Assembly: GCA_036380275.1 (NCBI GenBank)
Contig: DASVFB010000267.1
Span: 1-16,354 of the forward strand
DNA length: 16,354 nt
From: DASVFB01 sp036380275
Lineage (GTDB): Bacteria > Actinomycetota > Thermoleophilia > Gaiellales > Gaiellaceae
Direction: 5' to 3'
The notes beneath the pieces were generated by a model. It worked only from the letters and a program-made list of their open reading frames with translations, did no database searches and was not told the origin of the DNA. Below, one piece after another: positions 6,285-12,545 of this stretch (position 1 is the stretch's first letter; the number at the start of each line of letters is the position of its first letter). The position numbers and the translations under genes are program-made.

Positions 6285-6358
6285 TCGGGACGGCCGGATT
6301 CGAACCGACGGCTTCCGCCTCCCAAAGGCGGCGCTCTACCAGGCTGAGCTACGTCCCG
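6285..6358 (-). tRNA. tRNA-Pro (anticodon UGG)
   Basis: On the minus strand the acceptor CGGGACG (6358-6352) pairs with CGTCCCG (6292-6286), keeping the proline-typical C1-G72 pair, with discriminator A73 at 6285. The D arm is GCTC/GAGC and the anticodon stem CCGCC/GGCGG holds TTTGGGA, giving anticodon TGG. The T stem GTCGG/CCGGC has one G-U pair and holds TTCGAAT. CCA is not encoded. It would read CCA and probably other proline codons. Its 3' end touches the ctaG stop codon without any spacer. Confidence 0.97.
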
Positions 6359-6366
6359 CGCGAAGC

Positions 6367-6372
6367 AGTGTA
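6367..6372 (-). promoter_or_regulatory. -10 box of tRNA-Pro
   Basis: TACACT on the minus strand ends 8 nt before the tRNA 5' end and fits the TANNNT pattern shared by the tRNAs here. A possible -35, GTTCAC, lies 16 nt upstream (6389-6394), just outside repeat element A. Confidence 0.45.
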
Positions 6373-6405
6373 CGTCGAGGCTCCGCAGGTGAACGCCTCG
6401 CCCAA

Positions 6406-6530
6406 GGCGTGGCTTCGCCGCGCCGACGCGTTGACAGATCGAAGCAGCAGCCTTTCAACTGCAACATTGGGCACGCGAGCGAAGCGCGCCTGCCCGGTCT
6501 TCCCGGACGAAATGCGCAGCATTTCGTCCG
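6406..6530 (-). repeat. Three-hairpin repeat element, copy A
   Basis: On the minus strand this copy begins 3 nt after the stop codon of the response regulator. Hairpin 1 (6530-6504) is a perfect 12-bp stem, CGGACGAAATGC with loop TGC. After 8 nt, hairpin 2 (6495-6469) has arms GGGCAGGCGCGC and GCTCGCGTGCCC with loop TTC, a G-opposite-G mismatch and one C-T mismatch. After 44 nt containing GCTGCTTCGAT, hairpin 3 (6424-6406) has arms GGCGCGGC and GCCACGCC with loop GAA and one mispair. Copies B and C have the same order, loop size and spacing. There is no T run after hairpin 1, so it is not a standard intrinsic terminator. Confidence 0.8.
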
Positions 6531-6533
6531 CGA

Positions 6534-6971
6534 CTACTCGGACTCCATGAGCGCGCGAAGCTCGCCGAGCTTCTCTTTGCGCAACTCGTCGCGCTCACCG
6601 CGCTCGATGCGAGCAAGCAGGGCGCGCACGAGCGAAGCGAGCTCGAGCGGATTGAACGGCTTCGTCACGTACTCGACGCCGCCGATGTCGAGGCCGCGGG
6701 CGCGGTCGCGGAACTCGGCGCGCGCAGTGAGGAAGATAATCGGAATGTCCTGCGTCGAGTCGTCGTCGAGCAGCTGCTCGGCGACACGCCAGCCGTCGAG
6801 CGCCGGCATCATCACGTCGAGAAGGATCACGTCGGGCTTTTCGCGCCTTGCCTCCTCGAGCCCACTCGGCCCGTCGTTCGCCTCGAGCACCTCCATCCCC
6901 TCGGCCTCGAGGTTGACGCGGCACAGCAAGCGGATCGGCGCTTCGTCGTCGATCACGAGCACGCGCGTCAC
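6534..6971 (-). CDS. Single-domain response regulator (REC only)
   Basis: This 145-residue cytoplasmic protein is a CheY-like receiver with no output domain. Numbered from GTG 6971, it has the acidic pair Asp8-Asp9, phosphoacceptor Asp52 in VILLDVMMP, Thr82 in FLTA and Lys104 in TKPFNP, so phosphorylation chemistry looks intact. A charged helical tail of about 25 residues (ARIERGERDELRKEKLGELR) follows the receiver fold. The frame is open to another GTG at 6992, but a good Shine-Dalgarno AGAGGGG (6988-6982) lies 10 nt before the GTG at 6971, where proteins of this kind normally begin (VTRVLVIDDE). It lies 32 bp downstream of the sensor gene in the same direction, so it is probably that sensor's partner. 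Repeat element A starts 3 nt after its stop. Confidence 0.93.
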   Translation of the reverse strand: MTRVLVIDDEAPIRLLCRVNLEAEGMEVLEANDGPSGLEEARREKPDVILLDVMMPALDGWRVAEQLLDDDSTQDIPIIFLTARAEFRDRARGLDIGGVEYVTKPFNPLELASLVRALLARIERGERDELRKEKLGELRALMESE

Positions 6972-6981
6972 GGTGCCGTCA

Positions 6982-6988
6982 CCCCTCT
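6982..6988 (-). promoter_or_regulatory. Ribosome binding site that fixes the response regulator start
   Basis: AGAGGGG on the minus strand lies 10 nt before the GTG at 6971. The alternative GTG at 6992 has no such sequence upstream of it, and would place this site inside the coding region. Confidence 0.6.
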
Positions 6989-7003
6989 GCACGGATTCGG
7001 ACG

Positions 7004-10000
7004 CTACACCCGTGGCTGCTCCTCGTGAACCGATGTCTCAGGCGCGAGCGGAAGGTCGAACGTGAATTGCGATCCCTTGCCTTCTTCGGACTCCACGCTG
7101 ATGTGCCCTCCCATTGCCGTTACGAGACCCTGCGCGATGAAGAGCCCGAGCCCGGTCCCAGACGATGCGTCACCACCACGATAGAACTTCCTAAAGATAC
7201 GTTCTTGCTCGGATTGTGCGATGCCGACACCTTCGTCTTCGACCGTCACCTCGACGGCATCGTTTCGGCGGCGCGCAGCAACGGTGACCGTCCCGCCGTA
7301 CGGCGAGAACTTCACGGCGTTGTCGACCAGCGCGGAGAGGATCTGGCGCAGCTTGTCGCGGTCGGCCTGCGCGGCGAGCGGTGTCTCGGGGAGATCGAGC
7401 ACGAACCGGTGTCCGTTCGCCGTCGGCGTGTCGACGACTCCCAGGACCTCCGAGACGACGGATCGCACGTCAGTCGGCGCGAGCTCGACCTGAAGGTCGC
7501 CGGTGTCCAGACGCGCGACGTTCAGGAGTGAGTCGACGATCGACGTGAGACGCTCCGACTCGGACGCTATGTAACGCAGGAACGTTCGGCGCTCCTCCTC
7601 GCCGAAGAGCACGTCCTCGCGCAACAGCGTCTCCGCGAAGCCGTAGATCGAGGTGAGCGGCCCGCGAAGCTCCTGCGACACGGTCGCGACGAACTCGCTC
7701 TTCATCTCCTCGACGAGCCGATCGGCCGAGATGTCGCGGAACGCGAAGATACGTCCTGCGACGGTGCCGACGGGATCACGCATCACGGCCTCCGTCACGG
7801 AGAGCCACACATCCTCGTTTCCCCGCTGGATCGCGACAAGCCGGCCGTCAGCCGCGGTGAGGCTGCGCTGGAGTACGTCCTCGACCGTCCGCCCGAGCGC
7901 GTCCGCCGCGGGGACACCCGTGATCTGTTCGGCCGCGGCGTTCCAGAGGACGACGCACGAGTCTCGGTCGACGGCCACGATCCCGTCGGCGATATTCGCC
8001 AGGATCGCGTAGCTCCGCTCGCGGTCGAGGGCAACCGAGGTGAACAACTCCGCATTCGAAAGGGCTGCCGACGTGTTCGCGGCGAGCGCCTCGAGGGCCT
8101 CGATCTCCTCGGGCCGCCAGGTGCGCGGCCGCCGCGCATAGAGCGAAACCACGCCGTGCACCGTGCCTTCGGGCCCGACGAGGGGGACTCCGAGGTACGA
8201 CTCGAATCCGGCGGCGAGCAAGGGATCGGCCTCCGCGTATCGGGCATCGATGGTCGTGTCGGTCACGACGGTCGAGCTGCGTGACTGGAAAACGTCGCCG
8301 GCGAGACGCCCCGCCGTCGGCGAGCGGGTTCCGATCAGGTCCTGGACGCCCTCGCCGCTCGCCGCGGTGAGGACGAGCTCGTCGTCGACGAGGACGCGGA
8401 TCGCGCACGCGTCTGTCCCGAGCATCGAAGTCGCGTGCTGGACGACCTCCTCGAGGACGGTGTCCGGATCGAGCTCCGTCGCGACCAGGCTGCCCATGCG
8501 CGCGAGCTGCTGCGCGAGCGCGCGGGCGCTGCGCTCCGACTCGTACAGGTCGCTGCGCTCGAGGGCTCCGCGCACCGCGTGCGCAAGCTGCTGGGCGAGC
8601 TCGAGATCATCGTCGGTGAAGCGATGTTCCTCGGCGAAGCAGACGAGGACGATGCCGCAGCCCTCGCTGCGCGTCGTCTCCAGCGGCACCGCGAGCAGCG
8701 CTTCGTACCCCGCCTCGCGCGCGAGCGTCTTCCAGTCGTCGCCGAACCGATCGTCCTTCGAGACGGAAGTCGCGGCGATCATGCGACGCCCTTGCGCGCA
8801 GAGCGAGAGGACTTGCGCGGACGCGGGGAGCCCCTCGCGAAGGCCCGCCGCGAGCGCCGCAGGCAGCTCGAAGCCGCCGGCGAGCTCCAGTTCGCCGCCT
8901 CGCCGAGGCATCAGCACCGCGGTGAAGTCGCCGCCTAGCGCCTCGCCGGCCGCCTGCGCCGCGGCATCCAGCGTCGCCGTCAGCGACAGTGGCTGACCGA
9001 GTACCGTGGCGATGCGAGAGAACCCGCGCTGCACGCGCGCCTGTCGTGTCCGTTCTTCGTAGGTCTCTGCGTTGCGCAAGGCGAGCGCGGCGAGGGACGC
9101 AAACGCGCCGATCACGTCCGCGTCACGATCGCCGAACTTGCGCTCGCCACGAGCGCCGACGCCGAGCACGCCGCGCGTCTGGTTCGACCAGATGATCGGC
9201 GCGACGATCGCGTCGGTGAAATCGTGGTACGCCTCGTGCGGCACCGGATCGGGAAGGACGTCGTACTCGGCCGAGATGATCGGCTCGCCGCGCCGGATCG
9301 CCTCCGCCGCAACGCCCCGGTCGGCGGTGAACTCGAAGCCGACAAGTTCCTCCGGCAGCCCGTGAACCGCGGCGCAGCGAAGCGTGCGCCGGCGCGGGTC
9401 GTACAGGTAGAGGTCTGCCGCGTCGAGGCCGAGCAGCGCGGCGAGCTCGTCCACGAGGCGCCGAAGAACCGTGTCGAGCTCGAGCTCCGACGTGACGTTC
9501 TGAGCCGCGCGGAAGAGGCTCTTCTGCAGGCGGAGCTGCTCCTCGTTCTCGCTGAGCAGGCGCGCGACGTGCAACGCGATGCCCGCTTCGCGCGCGACTC
9601 CCTCGGCCACGCCCACGTCTGCCGCGGACCAATGCCTCGCCGTCGTGCGGTGCAACGCGAAGACGCCGATCACCTCGTCGAACGCAACGACGGGCGTCGC
9701 GAGCACGGAGCGGCTGCCGATTGCACGAAGGGCGTCGATGCCGCCCAGCGAGGGATCGTCGATCGTAGGCTCCGTCTCGATGTCGTCGACGACGACCGTC
9801 CGCCGCTCGCGAACCGCGAGGTTCGAAACGGGCAGCCGCGGCGCATGCTTGCCGAGCGGCTCGAGCTCCGGTGCCACCCACTCCGCGGCGACCGGCATCA
9901 TCTCTCCCGGCTTGCCCAGCCGGACAAATCCGCGCTGTGCCTCGAGCGCCTGCGCAGTCTCTTCGACGGCGACGCGCAGGACGGAGTCGAGATCGAGGTG

Positions 10001-10918
10001 CGCTCGGAACCGTCCGCCGATGCGCGCGATCAGGCGCTCACGGGCAAGCGCCTCTGCGAGCGCCGACGACGACCTGAGGCGATCGAGTGCAAGCGCGGCC
10101 TCGTTGCCGAGCGACTGGAGCAGCGTGAGCTCCGCCGACGTGAATGCCCGGCGTTCGGTCACGCTCGCGACGGTCAACACTGCGAGCACCCGGCCTTCGG
10201 CCAGGAGAGGCACGAACGCGATGCTCTTCACGCGTGCACGCTCGACGAGTCGCCGATTGACGATCGGCGATGCATTGGCGTCGAAGACGGCCAGCGGCGC
10301 GGCGTCGAACACGGCACTCGCCGTCCCGGAGGGCTCGTTGCGCAGGTCGATGCGAACGTCGTCCCAGGTCTCATCCACGCCTTCGACGCGGGCCACGACT
10401 CCATTCGCTTCGGTGAGCTCGTCGTTGATCAGGACGAGCGAGCCGAACTCGACCCCGAGCAGCTTGGCTGCTTCGTCGATCAGCGTGCGGCCGACCTGAT
10501 CGGCCGTCTTGGCGTGGACGAGCTCCCGGCCGAGCTCGGTCACCGCGCTCAGCTCGCGGTCGAGCGCCGACGTTCGCGCCTCGGCCTCGAGGACTCGCGC
10601 GCCGCCGCTCACGAGGCCGGCACGCAGCAGGCGGCCAAAGAAGAGGACCGCGGGCGCGAGGCCGACCAGCATCGCCGCGAACGACAGCCAGAGGTGGCCC
10701 GCGACGGGCGTCTGCTGCTCCACCACGACCACTCCGTAGATGGCCGCGATCACGGCGATCGCCGGAAAGATCGTGATGACCGTTACATCTCCGGTCGTGA
10801 CTCGTTCCCGCGAGCGCCAGAGCATAGGCACCATCACAACGGAGACCGCCGCGTAGGCAACGGCGATCACGAAGAGCGGCACCGCGTTGAAGAGGAGGGT
10901 TTGTGTCTCGAGGGACAT
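7004..10918 (-). CDS. Membrane-bound sensor histidine kinase homologue: 3 TM, 5 GAF, PAS, HisKA (His to Gln), HATPase
   Basis: This 1304-residue sensor has domains in the order: TM helices at about 6-34, 45-66 and 75-101; a coiled linker to about 135; GAF domains at about 138-281, 309-453, 479-619, 646-789 and 817-959; PAS at 964-1066; HisKA from 1072; and HATPase_c to the end. The ATP-binding part looks complete: N-box Asn1200 (LVDNAVKF), G1 box Asp1228-E-G-V-Gly1232, F-box IFRKFYRGG, and G2 box GTGLGL (1254-1259). The H-box reads VSQELRGPLT, with Gln1082 (CAG, 7673-7675) where the phosphoacceptor His belongs and Gly1086 in place of the Thr or Asn linked to phosphatase activity. No other His lies in the two-helix dimerisation segment. 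I chose ATG 10918 because a TATCAT box lies between it and the upstream ATG at 10945. The response regulator gene follows in the same direction. Ligands of the GAF domains are unknown. Confidence 0.93.
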   Translation of the reverse strand: MSLETQTLLFNAVPLFVIAVAYAAVSVVMVPMLWRSRERVTTGDVTVITIFPAIAVIAAIYGVVVVEQQTPVAGHLWLSFAAMLVGLAPAVLFFGRLLRAGLVSGGARVLEAEARTSALDRELSAVTELGRELVHAKTADQVGRTLIDEAAKLLGVEFGSLVLINDELTEANGVVARVEGVDETWDDVRIDLRNEPSGTASAVFDAAPLAVFDANASPIVNRRLVERARVKSIAFVPLLAEGRVLAVLTVASVTERRAFTSAELTLLQSLGNEAALALDRLRSSSALAEALARERLIARIGGRFRAHLDLDSVLRVAVEETAQALEAQRGFVRLGKPGEMMPVAAEWVAPELEPLGKHAPRLPVSNLAVRERRTVVVDDIETEPTIDDPSLGGIDALRAIGSRSVLATPVVAFDEVIGVFALHRTTARHWSAADVGVAEGVAREAGIALHVARLLSENEEQLRLQKSLFRAAQNVTSELELDTVLRRLVDELAALLGLDAADLYLYDPRRRTLRCAAVHGLPEELVGFEFTADRGVAAEAIRRGEPIISAEYDVLPDPVPHEAYHDFTDAIVAPIIWSNQTRGVLGVGARGERKFGDRDADVIGAFASLAALALRNAETYEERTRQARVQRGFSRIATVLGQPLSLTATLDAAAQAAGEALGGDFTAVLMPRRGGELELAGGFELPAALAAGLREGLPASAQVLSLCAQGRRMIAATSVSKDDRFGDDWKTLAREAGYEALLAVPLETTRSEGCGIVLVCFAEEHRFTDDDLELAQQLAHAVRGALERSDLYESERSARALAQQLARMGSLVATELDPDTVLEEVVQHATSMLGTDACAIRVLVDDELVLTAASGEGVQDLIGTRSPTAGRLAGDVFQSRSSTVVTDTTIDARYAEADPLLAAGFESYLGVPLVGPEGTVHGVVSLYARRPRTWRPEEIEALEALAANTSAALSNAELFTSVALDRERSYAILANIADGIVAVDRDSCVVLWNAAAEQITGVPAADALGRTVEDVLQRSLTAADGRLVAIQRGNEDVWLSVTEAVMRDPVGTVAGRIFAFRDISADRLVEEMKSEFVATVSQELRGPLTSIYGFAETLLREDVLFGEEERRTFLRYIASESERLTSIVDSLLNVARLDTGDLQVELAPTDVRSVVSEVLGVVDTPTANGHRFVLDLPETPLAAQADRDKLRQILSALVDNAVKFSPYGGTVTVAARRRNDAVEVTVEDEGVGIAQSEQERIFRKFYRGGDASSGTGLGLFIAQGLVTAMGGHISVESEEGKGSQFTFDLPLAPETSVHEEQPRV

Positions 10919-10934
10919 GGTCTGACGCCCGGTG

Positions 10935-10940
10935 ATGATA
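10935..10940 (-). promoter_or_regulatory. Possible -10 box of the sensor kinase gene
   Basis: TATCAT on the minus strand ends 16 nt before the ATG at 10918, which would give a leader of roughly 10 nt. If real, it excludes the upstream in-frame ATG at 10945. No -35 was recognised. Confidence 0.3.
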
Positions 10941-11197
10941 GGCATGGGACGTGCGTCCGTCGAGAGCCGGGGCGACTCCCACAGGTCCCTTCCGTTACAA
11001 GGATTCCGGCTTGAAAAGATGGGCCAGGCGGCCTATTCACAACGTGGCCACCGGTCGTTAGCGTTCTCGTCACTGGGCGATGCGAACCGCGGCGCGCGTA
11101 CCTGGCCTTGCCCGCGGCGAGCAACTTGGGAGAGGCCCGTGGCGACGACCCCCCCGAGCCGCGAGCCTCTTCCATATTCCGGCACCTGCGGCGCCTT
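10941..11197 (+). other. Gene-free stretch upstream of the sensor kinase gene
   Basis: I see no supported gene here. The open frames crossing this stretch on both strands are arginine- and serine-rich and resemble no protein. It must contain the 5' regulatory region of the kinase gene and may contain an ispH promoter. The only motif noted is TTCACAACGTGGCCAC at 11035-11050, almost repeated at 12508-12523. Confidence 0.5.
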
Positions 11198-11328
11198 CGG
11201 CACGAAATGCTTTGCATTTCGTGCCGGAGAGACCGTCAGGCGCGCCTTTGGCGCGCGTGACCTTTGGTGGCGGCCAGCGGGTTTGCTGCTTCGATGAGGC
11301 GCGAGTGGCGGCGCGGCATAGCCGCGCC
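11198..11328 (+). repeat. Three-hairpin repeat element, copy B
   Basis: Hairpin 1 (11198-11226) is a perfect 13-bp stem, CGGCACGAAATGC with loop TTT. After 8 nt, hairpin 2 (11235-11261) has arms GTCAGGCGCGCC and GGCGCGCGTGAC with loop TTT and a single G-opposite-G mismatch. After 48 nt containing TTTGCTGCTTCGAT, hairpin 3 (11310-11328) is a perfect 8-bp stem, GGCGCGGC with loop ATA. The element ends 40 bp before the ispH start. Unlike copies A and C it does not follow a gene end on the same strand. It could lie in the ispH leader RNA if the promoter is further upstream. Confidence 0.8.
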
Positions 11329-11347
11329 TTCGCGGACCGGTTAGCAC

Positions 11348-11356
11348 GAGGAAAGG
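11348..11356 (+). promoter_or_regulatory. Ribosome binding site of ispH
   Basis: GAGGAAAGG ends 12 nt before the ATG at 11369. The spacing favours this ATG over the in-frame ATG at 11378. Confidence 0.5.
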
Positions 11357-11368
11357 CTTGCGCCTACC

Positions 11369-12334
11369 ATGCGCTCGATGGTGAAACGGGTTTTGCTTGC
11401 GTCTCCTCGGGGGTTTTGTGCCGGCGTGGAGCGCGCTGTCGAGACGGTCGAGCTGGCGCTCGAGCATTACGGGGCGCCTGTTTACGTTCGGCATCAGATC
11501 GTGCACAACGCTCACGTCGTCCGCGACCTCGAGGCTCGCGGCGCGGTTTTCGTCGAGACCGAGGCCGACGCGCCGCTCGGGGCGACGATCGTCTTCTCCG
11601 CGCACGGCGTGGCGCCGTCCGTCCACGAACGGTCCGCGGAGCGAAAACTGAACACGATCGACGCAACCTGTCCGCTCGTAACGAAGGTGCACGTGCAGGC
11701 ACGGCGCTACGCGGCCGAGGGCTACACCGTCGTGCTCGTCGGCCATGCCGGTCACGAGGAGGTCGTCGGCACCATGGGCGAGGCGCCGGACTCGATCGTC
11801 CTCGTCGAGTCGGTAGAGGACGTCGAACGGCTCGATCGCTCTCCCGATCAGAAGCTCGCGTACATCACGCAGACGACGCTCTCGGTCGACGAGACGACGC
11901 AGATCATCGGCGCGCTTCGCCGTCGCTTTCCGGACATTCGCGGCCCGAAGAAGGAAGACATCTGCTACGCGACCTCCAACCGCCAGTGGGCCGTGAAGGA
12001 GATGATCGAGCACATCGAGGCGCTCCTCGTGATCGGCTCGAAGAACTCGTCCAACTCGAACCGACTGGTCGAGGTCGCCCATGCGGCGGGCGTGAGTGCA
12101 TACCTCATCGACGACGAGTCGGACATCGACCCTCGGTGGTTCGACGACGTCGAAACGGTCGGTGTGACGAGCGGGGCCAGCGCGCCGGAGCGGCTCGTCG
12201 AGCGCGTGACCGACTGGTTCCGCGCTCAGGGCGTCGAGGACATCTCGGCGTACCGGATGGTCGACGAGGACGTCACCTTCAAGCTCCCTGTCGAGCTGCG
12301 CCGCGAGCTCGCGCTCGCAGCGAACCAGCCCTAA
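11369..12334 (+). CDS. ispH: 4-hydroxy-3-methylbut-2-enyl diphosphate reductase (IspH/LytB)
   Basis: IspH performs the last step of the MEP isoprenoid pathway, reducing HMBPP to IPP and DMAPP with a [4Fe-4S] cluster in the cytoplasm. The 321-residue protein shows the three cluster cysteines: Cys17 in PRGFCAGVERA, Cys101 in DATCPLV and Cys198 in DICYATSNRQ. Substrate-binding residues are also visible: His42 in VRHQIVHN, His79 in FSAHGV, His129 and Glu131 in GHAGHEEVVGTMGE, TQTTLS near 167-172, and the SSNSNRL loop near 226-231. The length is normal for the family. An ATG at 11378 is an alternative start; the site at 11348-11356 favours 11369. The gene stands alone, in plus orientation, convergent with ileS. 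Confidence 0.97.
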   Translation: MRSMVKRVLLASPRGFCAGVERAVETVELALEHYGAPVYVRHQIVHNAHVVRDLEARGAVFVETEADAPLGATIVFSAHGVAPSVHERSAERKLNTIDATCPLVTKVHVQARRYAAEGYTVVLVGHAGHEEVVGTMGEAPDSIVLVESVEDVERLDRSPDQKLAYITQTTLSVDETTQIIGALRRRFPDIRGPKKEDICYATSNRQWAVKEMIEHIEALLVIGSKNSSNSNRLVEVAHAAGVSAYLIDDESDIDPRWFDDVETVGVTSGASAPERLVERVTDWFRAQGVEDISAYRMVDEDVTFKLPVELRRELALAANQP

Positions 12335-12365
12335 CCGTCACATCGTCTCGAGCTGCTCCGACGTT

Positions 12366-12383
12366 CGTTACACCTTCGTAACG
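12366..12383. terminator. Stem-loop between convergent ispH and ileS
   Basis: CGTTAC and GTAACG form a perfect 6-bp stem with loop ACCTTC, 31 nt after the ispH stop. There is no T run on either side, so intrinsic termination is only a possibility. Confidence 0.3.
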
Positions 12384-12395
12384 GTGGCTGCCACC
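12383..12395. repeat. Odd palindrome GGTGGCTGCCACC, copy 1
   Basis: This 13-bp inverted repeat has 6-bp arms around a single central T. An identical copy lies exactly 100 bp downstream at 12483-12495. After both copies, TGTCC follows within a few bases. Confidence 0.75.
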
Positions 12396-12401
12396 AGATT
12401 T

Positions 12402-12440
12402 GTCCCTGCGGGACGATGGCGTAAGCCGCTCTGACAGAGC
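12402..12440. other. Two further short inverted repeats in the ispH-ileS gap
   Basis: GTCCC-TGC-GGGAC (12402-12414) has a 5-bp stem with a 3-nt loop. GCTCTG-A-CAGAGC (12428-12440) has 6-bp arms around one base. With the flanking GGTGGCTGCCACC copies, they make this 211-bp non-coding gap unusually rich in dyad symmetry. No gene is seen in it. Confidence 0.55.
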
Positions 12441-12482
12441 GTCTGCGCGTTTCTCGACACAGTTTCGCCACACGGCCGTGAT

Positions 12483-12495
12483 GGTGGCTGCCACC
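12483..12495. repeat. Odd palindrome GGTGGCTGCCACC, copy 2
   Basis: It is identical to the copy at 12383-12395. It is followed by CAATGGTGTCC, then TTCGCAACGTGGCCAC, about 50 bp before the ileS stop on the other strand. Confidence 0.75.
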
Positions 12496-12545
12496 CAATG
12501 GTGTCCGTTCGCAACGTGGCCACTTCCGCCGCGTGTTGCCCGGAG

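Noticed and set aside
287..6358. The tRNA-rich stretch as a genomic island attachment region
   Set aside because: There is no integrase, no duplicated tRNA 3' end, and no phage or plasmid gene. The genes in between are ordinary chromosomal ones.
6504..6530. Hairpin 1 of element A as an ordinary intrinsic terminator for the response regulator
   Set aside because: The stem is strong but is followed by GGAAGACCGGG rather than a U run, and two more hairpins follow in the same order as in copies B and C. A repeat element explains it better.
9224..11014. Plus-strand open frame of about 596 codons opposite the sensor kinase
   Set aside because: It is a shadow of the GAF-rich kinase gene; the translation is Arg- and Asp-rich without domain character.
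10932..11297. Possible small plus-strand gene between the kinase and ispH
   Set aside because: It has no ribosome binding site, a Ser/Arg-rich composition, and runs through repeat element B. It resembles random GC-rich translation.
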